From RI-153 sp963721725 (lineage in GTDB: Bacteria; Chloroflexota; Anaerolineae; Caldilineales; Caldilineaceae), in contig CAVRLX010000009.1 in assembly GCA_963721725.1 (NCBI GenBank), positions 626,494 through 690,493 on the forward strand: 64,000 bases of DNA. Direction: 5' to 3'. Positions 24,477 to 33,700 of this stretch are shown piece by piece. The position numbers and the translations under genes were made by a program. The notes beneath the pieces were generated by a model. It made no database searches and had not been told where the DNA came from. It saw only the letters and a program-made list of their open reading frames with translations. Positions within the stretch are counted from its first letter, which is position 1. Every line of letters begins with the position of its first letter.

Positions 24477-26391
24477 CTACTCACCCGCAGGCCGAGCAGG
24501 CGCGCCATTGAAGATACGGTTCAAAATATCGGCGCGTTCGACGGGCGTAGCCCAGCGCGGTTGGGCAAAATCCTCTAACACGGCGGTGAGAACTTCGGTG
24601 CTGATCAGCCGCCCTTCGTAGATCGTGTGGCGCGCCATCAACTCAGTGCGCGTCTCCCAACTCCACATCTGGTCAAAGAACAAGTTGCCCAATCCATAGA
24701 CAATTACACTGGGCGCACGCTCGGCGCTGGGCGCATAGGGTTCCATGGCCTGGGGCACATGGCTTTGCACGCCCGTCACAATATCCACGCCCAGATCTCG
24801 CAGTTCGCGAAATTCCGTCACCTGTTGCGGCGTGGGAAAGGCGTTGTAGGTCTCCAAATATTGCAACTCCACCGCCAGCACATCCACCTGGGGGCGCAGT
24901 TCGGCGATGCTGTCGAGGATACGCTGCTTCTGATCGTAATAGTAGCAGGTTCCCGGCAGCTCGTCCGTGGCCCAAGCAAAGGCAGGATCAAAAGCCAGCA
25001 CGGCGATAAAGGCAAAGGTGTTGCCGTTGTGCTCCCAGCGCAATGGCGCGCAGGCTTCGTCAATATTCATGCCGCTACCATAGATGGGGATGTTATTCTC
25101 GCGATACCACCCAATCGAGCGCGTCGGCTCCGTCGCGGCCAAAATCGTTGACGTGATTGCCGCTCAGCCCCACAATGTCCGTGCCCACCGCTTCGAGTGT
25201 GGCCCAATATTCGAGTTTGCTGCACAGGATCAGCACATTTTCGCCGGGGTTCGTCACACAGTCATCCAAAAAGGGCACCTCGTTGCTAATGTGGGTGATA
25301 TCGGCGGCGCGTAGCGTGTCCGAAATGATCATGGCCGGATAGGTATAGCCTTTTTGATCCATCCGCAACGCCGTCACCCGCGACATGGCGGTGACGCCGG
25401 TCATCATTAGCGCTGTGAGCCTGTCGGCGTGGCGGTTCGTGGGATCGCTTATCGACGGAGCCAAGGCATTAACCAAGGCTGTTGCTTCATTTCCTTGGGC
25501 CACCAACGCCACCGCCAGCGGATAGGCCGCCACATCCAGGCGATTGTCCAACACGTTGACGCCATCCACGGCCAACACTTTGTAGCGCGGGTGCAGTGCG
25601 TCAAAGGGCACGATGCCCACGCTGCCAGGATTTGCCTCTACTGTGGGCAACAGTTCTGCCAGACTGACAAAAAGCACAGTCGGTCCAGCCTCGGCCCCTA
25701 AGATCGCCCGCACTTCGGCCCGATGCTCCGTGGGAACGACCAGCGCTGGGCCAACGTCTCCGCGCCAGCGTGCTGCCAGTTCGCTCAGGGCGATGGCATC
25801 GTTGACCGTGGCAAAGGGCACCACCGGCGCATAGAACCGTTCGAGAATTGGCTGCCCGCCCGCCTGTGCAAGCGGAACCAACGTTAACGTAACATCGGCA
25901 TTGCCGCCCCGATCCATTACCTGTACCGGGCGCAACCCGGCGCTGGTTTCCAGGCTCTCGAAGCGCATGAGCAGCGGAAAGAGTTCACTACTGTAGTGTT
26001 CGGACAGGCTGGCATCCAATCCCACGGTCACGGGGGGAACCAATCCTGCCGGTTGCGCCGTGGCCGGCACTTCCACCGCAACCACAGTTGTTTCTGTGAT
26101 CGCAGTTGTTTCGGTAACCATAGTTGTTTCTGTAACCGCAGTTGTTTCGGTGATCGCAGTCGCGTCTTCAGTGCTTTCTGCCCCAGGCGTCGTTTCCCCA
26201 GAGGTAGACTGCTCAGCGAGCGCTGTGGGTGTATAGGTGGGAACCGCACGCACTGGCACGCTGGGCGTCACCATGGTTGGGGGAATGGCGATTGGCACGC
26301 AGCCAGCCACCATCCACAGTAACAAGGGGACAATGCCAATTCTGACGACTTTGGCAAAGCGTATTGAAAGCGCAAACAGAGTCATATGCAC
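24477..26391 (-). CDS. Lipoprotein with PstS-like and CapA-type domains, one frame break
   Basis: About 637 aa after correction; as read, 26391-25093 and 25142-24477 are separate frames, and one extra base in the CCC at 25110-25112 explains this. GTG start with AGGAG 8 nt upstream. Signal and lipobox VAGC. Next comes a Thr/Glu-rich linker with an 18-bp repeat (ITETTAV type). A solute-binding-like domain follows (VVPFATVNDAIALSEL, VGIVPFDALHPRYKVLAVDG). Last is a CapA domain: LSGNHVNDFG, an ELQYLET motif where most relatives have a longer metal loop, and TGVQSHVPQAMEPY. CapA-family proteins are metallophosphatase-like and linked to poly-glutamate capsules or wall precursors. The true role here is open. 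Confidence 0.8.
26078..26165. repeat. 18-bp tandem repeat encoding a T-E-T-T linker
   Basis: About four imperfect units of GTTGTTTCTGTGATCGCA type inside the CapA-like gene, translated as repeated (A/M)(I/V)TETT: a threonine/glutamate spacer after the lipid anchor. Confidence 0.85.
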
Positions 26392-26539
26392 GCTCGTTTC
26401 TCCTCATGGGTAAGCTGATGATGGCTGGGCTAACGCTGAAAAACAGCATCACCCCATTTATCTTGCTATTCTACCGTTGACGGGGCTTGGTCGCAATTCT
26501 GTTTGAGAAATAGAACGCTCGATCCCGATTAGCGAGTCG

Positions 26540-26568
26540 TTGACATCTCTAGGTGACTGTGACAGAAT
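26540..26568 (+). promoter_or_regulatory. Candidate promoter for the GH13 gene
   Basis: TTGACA (26540-26545), 17-bp spacer, CAGAAT (26563-26568), 48 bp before the ATG. The -35 is perfect and the -10 is weak. Confidence 0.5.
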
Positions 26569-26615
26569 GGCTAGCCAACTGACCCACCATTCGTGTACAC
26601 ATCGGAGCAAGCTTC

Positions 26616-28085
26616 ATGTCCATTCAGACCCCAGATCGGGTGAAAGATGCCGTTTTTTATCAGATTTTCCCCGACCGATTCACGCGCAGCCCGCGCACGC
26701 AACACAGCCCAGGGCTGACCTTTAAGCCGTGGGGCAGTCCCCCGGAAGAGGGCGGTTTCCAGGGCGGGGATCTGCTCGGTGTGGTGGATCGCCTCGACTA
26801 TCTGGGCGATTTGGGGATTACCGCCCTTTACTTAAACCCGATCTTCTCGTCAGCCTCCAATCATCGCTATCACACCTTTGATTACATGACCGTCGATCCG
26901 CTTTTGGGGGGAGATGGCGCGTTTCGGGAACTGCTGGATGCGTGTCACCGCTGCGGGATGCGTGTTGTGATCGATGGCGTGTTTAACCATGCCAGCCGCG
27001 GTTTTTGGGCCTTCCACCATATTTTAGAGACAGGCGGCAACTCGCCCTATCTCGACTGGTTTATCATCCACGACTGGCCCTTGCGCCCCTATGATCATAG
27101 CGAAGAGAGTCCCCACAACTACGCGGCTTGGTGGGATATTCCCGCGCTGCCCAAGTTCAATACCGACAACCCCGGCGTGCGCCGCTATTTGTTCGATGTC
27201 GCCCGCTATTGGATCGACTTTGGCGCAGACGGCTGGCGGCTGGATGTGCCCGACGAGATCCCCGACCCAGAGTTTTGGCGCAATTTCCGCAAAGAGGTGA
27301 AATCAGTCAACCCGCAAGCCTATATTACCGGCGAGATCTGGCGTGCGGCTGAATCCTGGCTTCAAGGCGACATGTTCGATTCGGTGATGAACTATATTTT
27401 CAGCCGGGCTGCGCTCACTTTCTTTGGGGCCAAAACCGTGAACACCGACTACAAACCCGGCGGCTTTCAACTGCAACCGCTGACAGGTCGTCAGTTCGCC
27501 CGTACGATGGAGGCCATGTTAGCCCTCTATGACTGGGAGATCAATCTGGCCCAACTTAACCTGCTGGATAGCCACGACACCGCCCGCGCTCTGTGGATTC
27601 TGGGCGAGGACGAGAGCGCACTGCGCCTCTGCGTGCTCTTCCAGATGACCATGCCCGGCGCACCTTGCATCTACTATGGCAGCGAAATCGGCATGACCGG
27701 GGCCAATGATCCCTACTCGCGCGCGGCCTTTCCCTGGGACGAGACCGCCCAATGGAACACCGATCTGCGCGTGTTCTATCAAAAGGCGATTGCACTGCGC
27801 CACCAATATCCGGCGCTGCGTACCGGCACATACGAGACCATCTATGCCGATGAAGAACATTATGTCTTTGGACGCGCCACGGGTGATGAGCAGATCCTCG
27901 TCCTCTTTAATGTGGGCGAAAAGGCCAGCACTTTCAGCCTGGGCATCCCCGCTTCCTATGGGACGACCAGCCGATTTGAGACAATTTGGGGACAGGGCGA
28001 TTACGGGGTCCAAGATGGACGCTTGGTTGATGTCACCGTTGCCGGACGCGGGGCGCTGATTTTGCGACGGAAAGCAGGAGCGTAG
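26616..28085 (+). CDS. Alpha-amylase family glycoside hydrolase (GH13, neopullulanase/cyclomaltodextrinase-like)
   Basis: 489 aa. All GH13 regions are present: DGVFNH (I), GADGWRLDVPDE with the nucleophile Asp (II), TGEIW with the acid Glu (III) and LLDSHDT with the third Asp (IV). FYQIFPDRF near residue 15 is typical of the neopullulanase/cyclomaltodextrinase branch, but the usual N-terminal domain is missing. No signal peptide, so it probably acts on maltodextrins in the cytoplasm. The next gene starts right after its stop. Confidence 0.92.
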   Translation: MSIQTPDRVKDAVFYQIFPDRFTRSPRTQHSPGLTFKPWGSPPEEGGFQGGDLLGVVDRLDYLGDLGITALYLNPIFSSASNHRYHTFDYMTVDPLLGGDGAFRELLDACHRCGMRVVIDGVFNHASRGFWAFHHILETGGNSPYLDWFIIHDWPLRPYDHSEESPHNYAAWWDIPALPKFNTDNPGVRRYLFDVARYWIDFGADGWRLDVPDEIPDPEFWRNFRKEVKSVNPQAYITGEIWRAAESWLQGDMFDSVMNYIFSRAALTFFGAKTVNTDYKPGGFQLQPLTGRQFARTMEAMLALYDWEINLAQLNLLDSHDTARALWILGEDESALRLCVLFQMTMPGAPCIYYGSEIGMTGANDPYSRAAFPWDETAQWNTDLRVFYQKAIALRHQYPALRTGTYETIYADEEHYVFGRATGDEQILVLFNVGEKASTFSLGIPASYGTTSRFETIWGQGDYGVQDGRLVDVTVAGRGALILRRKAGA

Positions 28086-29018
28086 ATGGAAAAAGTTTTG
28101 GTCATTCTCAACCCAACATCAGGGCGGGGCAGTGGAAGCCGTTCGATTGAGGCCATTCGCGCCGCCATGGCCGAGGCAGGCGTGGAGTTTGATCTGGAAC
28201 TGACCACGCGCCCCGGCGAGGCCATAATCATGGCTGCCAACGCCCAAGCCCGTGGCTATCCCATTGTGGCGGCAGCGGGCGGTGACGGAACCATCAACGA
28301 AGTGATCAATGGCATGGCCCAGGCCACACCCACAGGCGCGCCTGTGGCAACACTGGCAATCTTGCCTGTGGGCACTGGCAACGATTTCTCCGACATGGTG
28401 GGCGCGCCGCGCAAGCTCATCACTGCCGCCCAGGCCATTCGCCGTGGCAACACGCGCCAAGTTGATCTGGGCCACGCCCAGATTGAAACGGCACAGGGGA
28501 GCATCTCCCGCTATTTTGACAACAACGTGGGTCTGGGGCTGGAAGCACAGGTGACTCTGGAGAGCCGCAAGATCACTTGGCTGCGCGGTTTTGCCGTCTA
28601 TCTGCTCGCGGTTTTCAAATCGTTGCGCGCCTTTCAATATCCGCACACCCAGATTGAATGGATCGACGCGCAGGGCCACCCACAGCGTGTAGACCAACCC
28701 TCGCTCATGGTCAGCATTGGCAACAGCCGCCGCACCGGAGGCGGGTTCTACATCACCCCCGACGCCGAACTGGACGATGGCCTGTTGGATGTGGGCATTG
28801 TCCAGTCGCTCAGCGTGCCCAAGGTTTTGATGCTCTTGCCACAGGTAATGATAGGCGCACACCGCAACCACCCGGCCATTCGGCTTGTGCGCTGCCGTTC
28901 GCTCGTCCTTCAATGTGCGCCTTCCACGCCATTGCATACCGATGGCGAAGTGCTCAGCAGCCAGGCCCACGCGCTCTCGGTAACCCTGGAACCGCGCCGC
29001 TTGCATGTGATTGTTTAG
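28086..29018 (+). CDS. Diacylglycerol-kinase-like lipid kinase (YegS/BmrU family)
   Basis: 310 aa. The catalytic domain motif is AAAGGDGTINEVINGM, preceded by LNPTSGRGSG and followed by LPVGTGNDFSDM. These are the nucleotide-binding and catalytic features of bacterial DAG/ceramide/sphingosine-type kinases that phosphorylate membrane lipids. Its start abuts the GH13 stop (TAG ATG), so the two are co-transcribed; a functional link is not obvious. Full length for the family. Confidence 0.92.
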   Translation: MEKVLVILNPTSGRGSGSRSIEAIRAAMAEAGVEFDLELTTRPGEAIIMAANAQARGYPIVAAAGGDGTINEVINGMAQATPTGAPVATLAILPVGTGNDFSDMVGAPRKLITAAQAIRRGNTRQVDLGHAQIETAQGSISRYFDNNVGLGLEAQVTLESRKITWLRGFAVYLLAVFKSLRAFQYPHTQIEWIDAQGHPQRVDQPSLMVSIGNSRRTGGGFYITPDAELDDGLLDVGIVQSLSVPKVLMLLPQVMIGAHRNHPAIRLVRCRSLVLQCAPSTPLHTDGEVLSSQAHALSVTLEPRRLHVIV

Positions 29019-29213
29019 CCGCTTTGTCCCAAATGCCCCCTTTAAACTATTCTTTCCGTCAGACCATGAGTCTGTTATAATTGACCAAGGCTCTTCCCCA
29101 TGCAGAAAGCCCTCTGCGTGGGTTTCTCATTTATATACTCCGCAGCAGACTACACGGACATTTTTCAAAGAGCAGAAACTGTTCCTTTGTGGCGCTGCTT
29201 CGTATAACCGTGG

Positions 29214-30185
29214 TTGACACAGATCAATTTGCTGAACAAAGAACGTATTTTGCAATGGGTTCGGTTCTCTGCTGGGACAGAAAGCAGTGCCCAAATCAAA
29301 CAACGGCTGACGGAAGATGGCAACTCGGCGGCGAGCGTCATCGCCAGCAGTGCTGTTTTGGATGGCCGCATCTGGCTGGAGCGCAGCCCGTGGCGGCTGG
29401 CAGGCGGTTGGACTATGGCAGGCGCACTGCTGGCCGCCGGTTTCTTTCTAGATCCCACTCAAATCGAGCCAATCCGGCTAGTGTTGCTTTTTTTGCTAAT
29501 TGATCTCTTCTGGGGCAGCATCTGGGGCGCAATGACCTTGCCCAACAGTCTGCCCAATTTGGAGCAACATCGCCACCAGCGCCGTGTCTGGTTGCCCTAT
29601 TTACAAGCCGATTCCCCCGCTGCCCGTCTTTTTGGCGTAGATAAACCGGGCATTTTGGCGGTGATCTTGCGGGTGGCGCTGCCGGGGATTGGCTTGGCTG
29701 GAATCGTTTCGGCAATTTTAGGCCCAAGCTTGTTGCCCTTGACTGCCATCGTCGTCGTCATCTCTCTGGGCAGTTGGCTCCATCGCCAGATCTCTCTGGT
29801 CCCTGTGCTCTTTTTGCACAGTCTAATCTCGGTGGCATTGCCCTGGTGGGCTATCTATTTTCAATTAGACCCACTGGGTCTAGTGGGATTCAACGACTAC
29901 TGGATCTTAGGGGTATTGTGGACGCTTCACGTCTGGGGCGGCAACCGGTTGCTGGTCAACCGGGTGGACAGGCCAGGCTTGGCTATGGTGGTCTTGGCCC
30001 AACTGGGGATCATCCTTTTGTTGATCCTGGCCCAGACGCCGCTCTGGCTGGCGATTCTGAGCGTGCTCTGGCTGCCCACTTGGCTGACCCTCTATCGCCG
30101 CCATGCCTTGTGGTCTGTGGAACTTTGGTGGCTCTTGGCGTTTTTGATCAGCGCTTTTGCTGTAGGGCAGCGGCTGTTGGTTTGA
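29214..30185 (+). CDS. Multi-pass membrane protein of unknown function
   Basis: About 323 aa from a TTG at 29214; the start is uncertain and the first 60 residues are soluble. About eight hydrophobic segments begin at WTMAGALLAAGFFL. A short loop NSLPNLEQHRHQRRVWLPYL is the only strongly polar part. I do not recognise the family. Codon use and the long open frame support a real gene. The HD-domain gene follows 57 bp downstream on the same strand. Confidence 0.7.
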   Translation: MTQINLLNKERILQWVRFSAGTESSAQIKQRLTEDGNSAASVIASSAVLDGRIWLERSPWRLAGGWTMAGALLAAGFFLDPTQIEPIRLVLLFLLIDLFWGSIWGAMTLPNSLPNLEQHRHQRRVWLPYLQADSPAARLFGVDKPGILAVILRVALPGIGLAGIVSAILGPSLLPLTAIVVVISLGSWLHRQISLVPVLFLHSLISVALPWWAIYFQLDPLGLVGFNDYWILGVLWTLHVWGGNRLLVNRVDRPGLAMVVLAQLGIILLLILAQTPLWLAILSVLWLPTWLTLYRRHALWSVELWWLLAFLISAFAVGQRLLV

Positions 30186-30242
30186 TTCGGCGTCACTTCT
30201 CAACTCGTTATCTATCTCTTCCAAACTGGACCCTGGTTACCT

Positions 30243-30935
30243 ATGAAAACTGAAAAAATAGCCGAACAGCCTGCCGTGGTGACGGTGGATCAAGTGCGCA
30301 GCGACACGGAAGTGATTGCTTTTGTACGCCATGCCAACGAATCGCTGCGCGCGCTGGGCTACACAGAACATGGGCAACGCCATGCCGGGTTGGTGGGGCA
30401 TATTGCCGCTAATGTATTGGACCGGCTTGATCATGATGTACGGTTGGGGCAACTGGCGCATATTGCCGGCTATATTCACGACATTGGCAACTTGATCCAT
30501 CGGGAGAACCACGCCCAGAGCGGCAGTCTGATGGCATGGCCGATTCTCAAGCGACTGGGGATGTCTGCCCAAGAGATTGCCATTGTCATGAATGCCATTG
30601 GTAACCATGAGGAAGAGCGCGGCACGGCCACCAATCCTGTGGCAGCCGCGGTGATTATCGCTGACAAGGCCGATGTCCACCGCAGCCGTGTTCAAAACCC
30701 CGATATGGCGACCTTTGACATCCATGATCGAGTTAATTATGCCTCAACGCGCAGTTTTGTGCGCGTGCAGGCTGAGGAAAAAATTATTGCGCTAGAGCTA
30801 GAGATCGACACGAACTTTGCCCAGGTCATTGAATATTTTGAAATCTTTTTAAGCCGCATGACAATGGTCAGGCAAGCCGTGCAATTTTTAGAATGTGAGT
30901 TCCGACTCATTATCAATGATGTACGTTTTTCATAA
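30243..30935 (+). CDS. HD-domain phosphohydrolase
   Basis: 230 aa. Metal-binding HD motif in GYIHDIGNLIH, with an upstream His (HGQRHAGLVGHI) and downstream NHEEERGTATNP and IADKADVHR providing further ligands. HD proteins hydrolyse nucleotides, cyclic dinucleotides or other phosphoesters. A link with the c-di-AMP synthase gene 2 kb downstream is possible but unsupported, as this is not a GdpP or PgpH domain layout. Function therefore general only. Confidence 0.82.
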   Translation: MKTEKIAEQPAVVTVDQVRSDTEVIAFVRHANESLRALGYTEHGQRHAGLVGHIAANVLDRLDHDVRLGQLAHIAGYIHDIGNLIHRENHAQSGSLMAWPILKRLGMSAQEIAIVMNAIGNHEEERGTATNPVAAAVIIADKADVHRSRVQNPDMATFDIHDRVNYASTRSFVRVQAEEKIIALELEIDTNFAQVIEYFEIFLSRMTMVRQAVQFLECEFRLIINDVRFS

Positions 30936-31039
30936 CGACACTCTGCCCGTCCCTTTTTGCGCTCCGCGCGTTTATTTACTTTTATCCGTTTGGGCCGAGA
31001 TCTCGCCCTGTTGAAAGCTACAAGAAGGTGGAACGATCC

Positions 31040-31840
31040 ATGTACATTGTGCGTTTTGTAACGAACACAGCCGATGTTCGCTCTAAGCCCATTTGGGGAC
31101 TCTTGGTGGAAAAATTTGTCTATCCCTTAAAGCGCGCACCCTATGAAAGCCCGCGCCTTGCGAGGGATTTTGCCCCAGAAATTGAAGGCGCACCCATTCT
31201 TTTGGATGAAGTAAAATTGCTCCCCCCGTGTGATCCGCGCAAGATCATCTGTGTGGGCCGCAACTATGCCGAACACGCTCGCGAGCTAGGTAACGAAGTT
31301 CCCGAAGAGCCAGCCATCTTTCTTAAGGCGACCACCACGTTGGTTGGCCCCGGCGAAGATGTCCTCTATCCGTCGATTAGCTCACGCCTGGACCATGAAG
31401 GCGAACTGGCGTTGGTGATTGGTAAACGTGCCCGCTACCTGAACCCCCAGGATGCCCACAACATTATCTTGGGCTACACCTGTGCCAACGATGTCACGGC
31501 ACGCGATCTGCAAAAGAAGGATGTACAATGGACACGCGGCAAGAACTTCGACACCTTTGGCCCGGTTGGCCCCTGGTTGGACACAAACTTCGACCCTACT
31601 AACAAGACCATTCGCTGTCTGGTCAACGGCGAGGTGAGGCAGGAGAGCAATACCGCCAAAATGGTTCACTCTATTGGAGAAATCCTGGCCTTTGTTTCGC
31701 AGTTTATGACCCTGGAACCGGGTGATCTGGTGATGACGGGGACGCCGGATGGCGTTAGCCCCATGCAACCGGGGGATATGGTAACTGTGGAGATCGAAGG
31801 CTTAGGCTCGTTGACCAACCGGATCGTGGCGGGCGTGTAG
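31040..31840 (+). CDS. Fumarylacetoacetate hydrolase (FAH) family protein
   Basis: 266 aa from the ATG at 31040 (a GTG at 31028 is the alternative). FAH-fold markers: ICVGRNYAEHARELG, the metal ligands in LDHEGELALVIGK, YTCANDVTARDLQKKD, FDTFGPVGPW and MTGTPDGVSPMQPGD. Members cleave or hydrate acylpyruvates, for example oxaloacetate decarboxylase/acylpyruvase or catechol meta-pathway hydratases. The short N-terminal domain fits the acylpyruvase/oxaloacetate type, but the substrate cannot be fixed. It precedes argF by 44 bp. Confidence 0.92.
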   Translation: MYIVRFVTNTADVRSKPIWGLLVEKFVYPLKRAPYESPRLARDFAPEIEGAPILLDEVKLLPPCDPRKIICVGRNYAEHARELGNEVPEEPAIFLKATTTLVGPGEDVLYPSISSRLDHEGELALVIGKRARYLNPQDAHNIILGYTCANDVTARDLQKKDVQWTRGKNFDTFGPVGPWLDTNFDPTNKTIRCLVNGEVRQESNTAKMVHSIGEILAFVSQFMTLEPGDLVMTGTPDGVSPMQPGDMVTVEIEGLGSLTNRIVAGV

Positions 31841-31884
31841 CCCAACGATCCTCCACCTTTTCAAAAGAGACCGAGGAACTGACT

Positions 31885-32820
31885 GTGTCTTCTATTCCTG
31901 CACTGCAACATTTTACTGATCTGCAAGGGCTGTCCAACGATCAATTTTGGGGGCTGTTGCGGCTGGCAAAACGGCTGAAAGACGAACGGACTCAGGCTGG
32001 ACGCAACGAACCTATCCTGGCGGGGAAATCGCTGGCGATGATCTTCATGAAACCCTCTTTGCGTACCCGTGTCAGCTTCGAGATGGGAATGCAACACTTG
32101 GGCGGCTATGGCTTTTATCTCAGCCCGCAAGAGGTGGGCCTGGGCAGCCGCGAAAGCGCACCCGACGTGGCGCGCGTACTCAGTGGCTATGTAGATGGCA
32201 TTATGGCGCGCGTCTTTGATCACACACACATCTTGGAAATGGCCGAATGGGGCAGCGTGCCGGTGATCAACGGCTTAAGCGATTTTAGCCACCCTTGCCA
32301 AGCCCTCACCGATATCTTCACGGCCTGGGAACACCTGGGCGATCTGGAAGATCGCACGCTGGTCTACGTGGGTGACGGGGCCAACAATGTGGCGACTAGC
32401 CTGATCATGGCCGCTGGCAAAGTGGGGATGAACGTGCGAATGGTCTCGCCCAAAGGCTACACGCCCGAACACGAGATCCTCTCCACCGGCGAGGGCGAGG
32501 TCGTGGTCACCGATGATCTGGACGGCGTGCAAGGGGCCGATATTCTCTATACCGACGTGTGGACGAGCATGGGCCAGGAAGACGAGCGCACAAAACGGCT
32601 GGCGATCTTTCCGCCCTATCAACTCAACCGCACGCTATTGGAACGCACAGGCAATCCCGACGTTATGGTGATGCACTGTTTGCCCGCTCACCGGGGCGAA
32701 GAGATTACTGACGATGTTGCCGATGGCGAAGGTAGTTTGCTCTTCCCCCAAGCGCATAACCGTCTTCATGCCCAAAAGGCCATTCTGGCCCACTTGCTGG
32801 GCAATGTGCCGCTTGAATAA
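31885..32820 (+). CDS. argF: Ornithine carbamoyltransferase
   Basis: 311 aa, GTG start. Carbamoyl-phosphate site MKPSLRTRVSFE (S-L-R-T-R variant of STRTR), HPCQALTD, ornithine-binding motif HCLPAHRGEEI and a SMG-type loop in TSMGQEDE. It makes citrulline from ornithine and carbamoyl phosphate in arginine synthesis. No other arg genes are adjacent. The S-M-G loop with HCLP marks it as an ornithine rather than an aspartate enzyme. Confidence 0.95.
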   Translation: MSSIPALQHFTDLQGLSNDQFWGLLRLAKRLKDERTQAGRNEPILAGKSLAMIFMKPSLRTRVSFEMGMQHLGGYGFYLSPQEVGLGSRESAPDVARVLSGYVDGIMARVFDHTHILEMAEWGSVPVINGLSDFSHPCQALTDIFTAWEHLGDLEDRTLVYVGDGANNVATSLIMAAGKVGMNVRMVSPKGYTPEHEILSTGEGEVVVTDDLDGVQGADILYTDVWTSMGQEDERTKRLAIFPPYQLNRTLLERTGNPDVMVMHCLPAHRGEEITDDVADGEGSLLFPQAHNRLHAQKAILAHLLGNVPLE

Positions 32821-32859
32821 TCCGATTTTCCGGTCAGTGTAGACTGGTCACTGTTTCTT

Positions 32860-33696
32860 ATGCTTGATAATGTGTTTGCTGTGCTCAATCGATTGACCAA
32901 CTGGCAAAGTATCATCGATCTGAGCCTCGTCGCCCTTTTCTTCTATATTTTGCTCCGGCTCTTTCGAGGCACACAGGCCGTTCAACTTCTGCGCGGCATC
33001 CTTGTGATTGGGCTGGTGGTGGCGGTCATCGCACGCACCGAGGAGCTAACCGCCTTTCGTTGGTTGCTGCGTAGTAGCTCGTTGGCCGTGCTGGTGGCGA
33101 TTCCGGTGATCTTTCAGCCGGAGTTGCGGCGTGCCCTGGAACGGGTGGGGCGGGGGATGCCTTTTTTGAATCGTCGTGTGGAAGGGGCCATGACCCAGCA
33201 GTTCATCAACGAGATCGTCAAAGCCTGTGAGCAATTGGCCGATAACCGCTATGGCGCGCTGATTGTGATGGAGGGCAGCACGGGGTTGGGCGAATACATC
33301 GACCGGGGCGTGCCGATTAATGGTGAGATCACGGCAGAATTGTTGACCACAATTTTCTTTCCCAAAACGGCGTTGCATGATGGGGCCGTGATTGTGCGTG
33401 ACGGCAAAGTGACGGCTGCTGCTTGTGTGTTGCCCCTCACCCATCGTGAGCTATTGGATCCGCAATTGGGCACGCGCCACCGCGCTGCCATCGGCATCAC
33501 AGAGCAATCAGATGCGCTGTCGCTGGCTGTCTCCGAAGAGACCGGCGCGATTTCGGTTGCTCGCAATGGGCGGATTGTGCGGCGGCTGGACAATAACCGG
33601 CTGCGCCGCATCCTCACCGAATTTTTCGATCCCAGAACATCGAATCATGAAAACGAAGGGGAAGAAGTTGAGGTTGAACCGAGCGCCCCGTCGTAA
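32860..33696 (+). CDS. cdaA: Diadenylate cyclase (CdaA), c-di-AMP synthase
   Basis: 278 aa. Three N-terminal TM helices, then the DAC domain with catalytic DGAVIVRDGKV and GTRHRAAIG (DGA and RHR motifs). It condenses two ATP to c-di-AMP, a messenger that controls K+ and osmolyte transport and wall homeostasis. The C-terminal tail is short and acidic. The YbbR-domain gene follows with a 4-bp gap or an overlap, the usual cdaA-cdaR pair; the glmM gene often found third is not present here. Confidence 0.95.
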   Translation: MLDNVFAVLNRLTNWQSIIDLSLVALFFYILLRLFRGTQAVQLLRGILVIGLVVAVIARTEELTAFRWLLRSSSLAVLVAIPVIFQPELRRALERVGRGMPFLNRRVEGAMTQQFINEIVKACEQLADNRYGALIVMEGSTGLGEYIDRGVPINGEITAELLTTIFFPKTALHDGAVIVRDGKVTAAACVLPLTHRELLDPQLGTRHRAAIGITEQSDALSLAVSEETGAISVARNGRIVRRLDNNRLRRILTEFFDPRTSNHENEGEEVEVEPSAPS

Positions 33697-33700
33697 CGAC

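Noticed and set aside
30243..30935. c-di-AMP phosphodiesterase partner of CdaA
   Set aside because: Has an HD domain but not the PAS/GGDEF-DHH (GdpP) or 7TM-HD (PgpH) layout.
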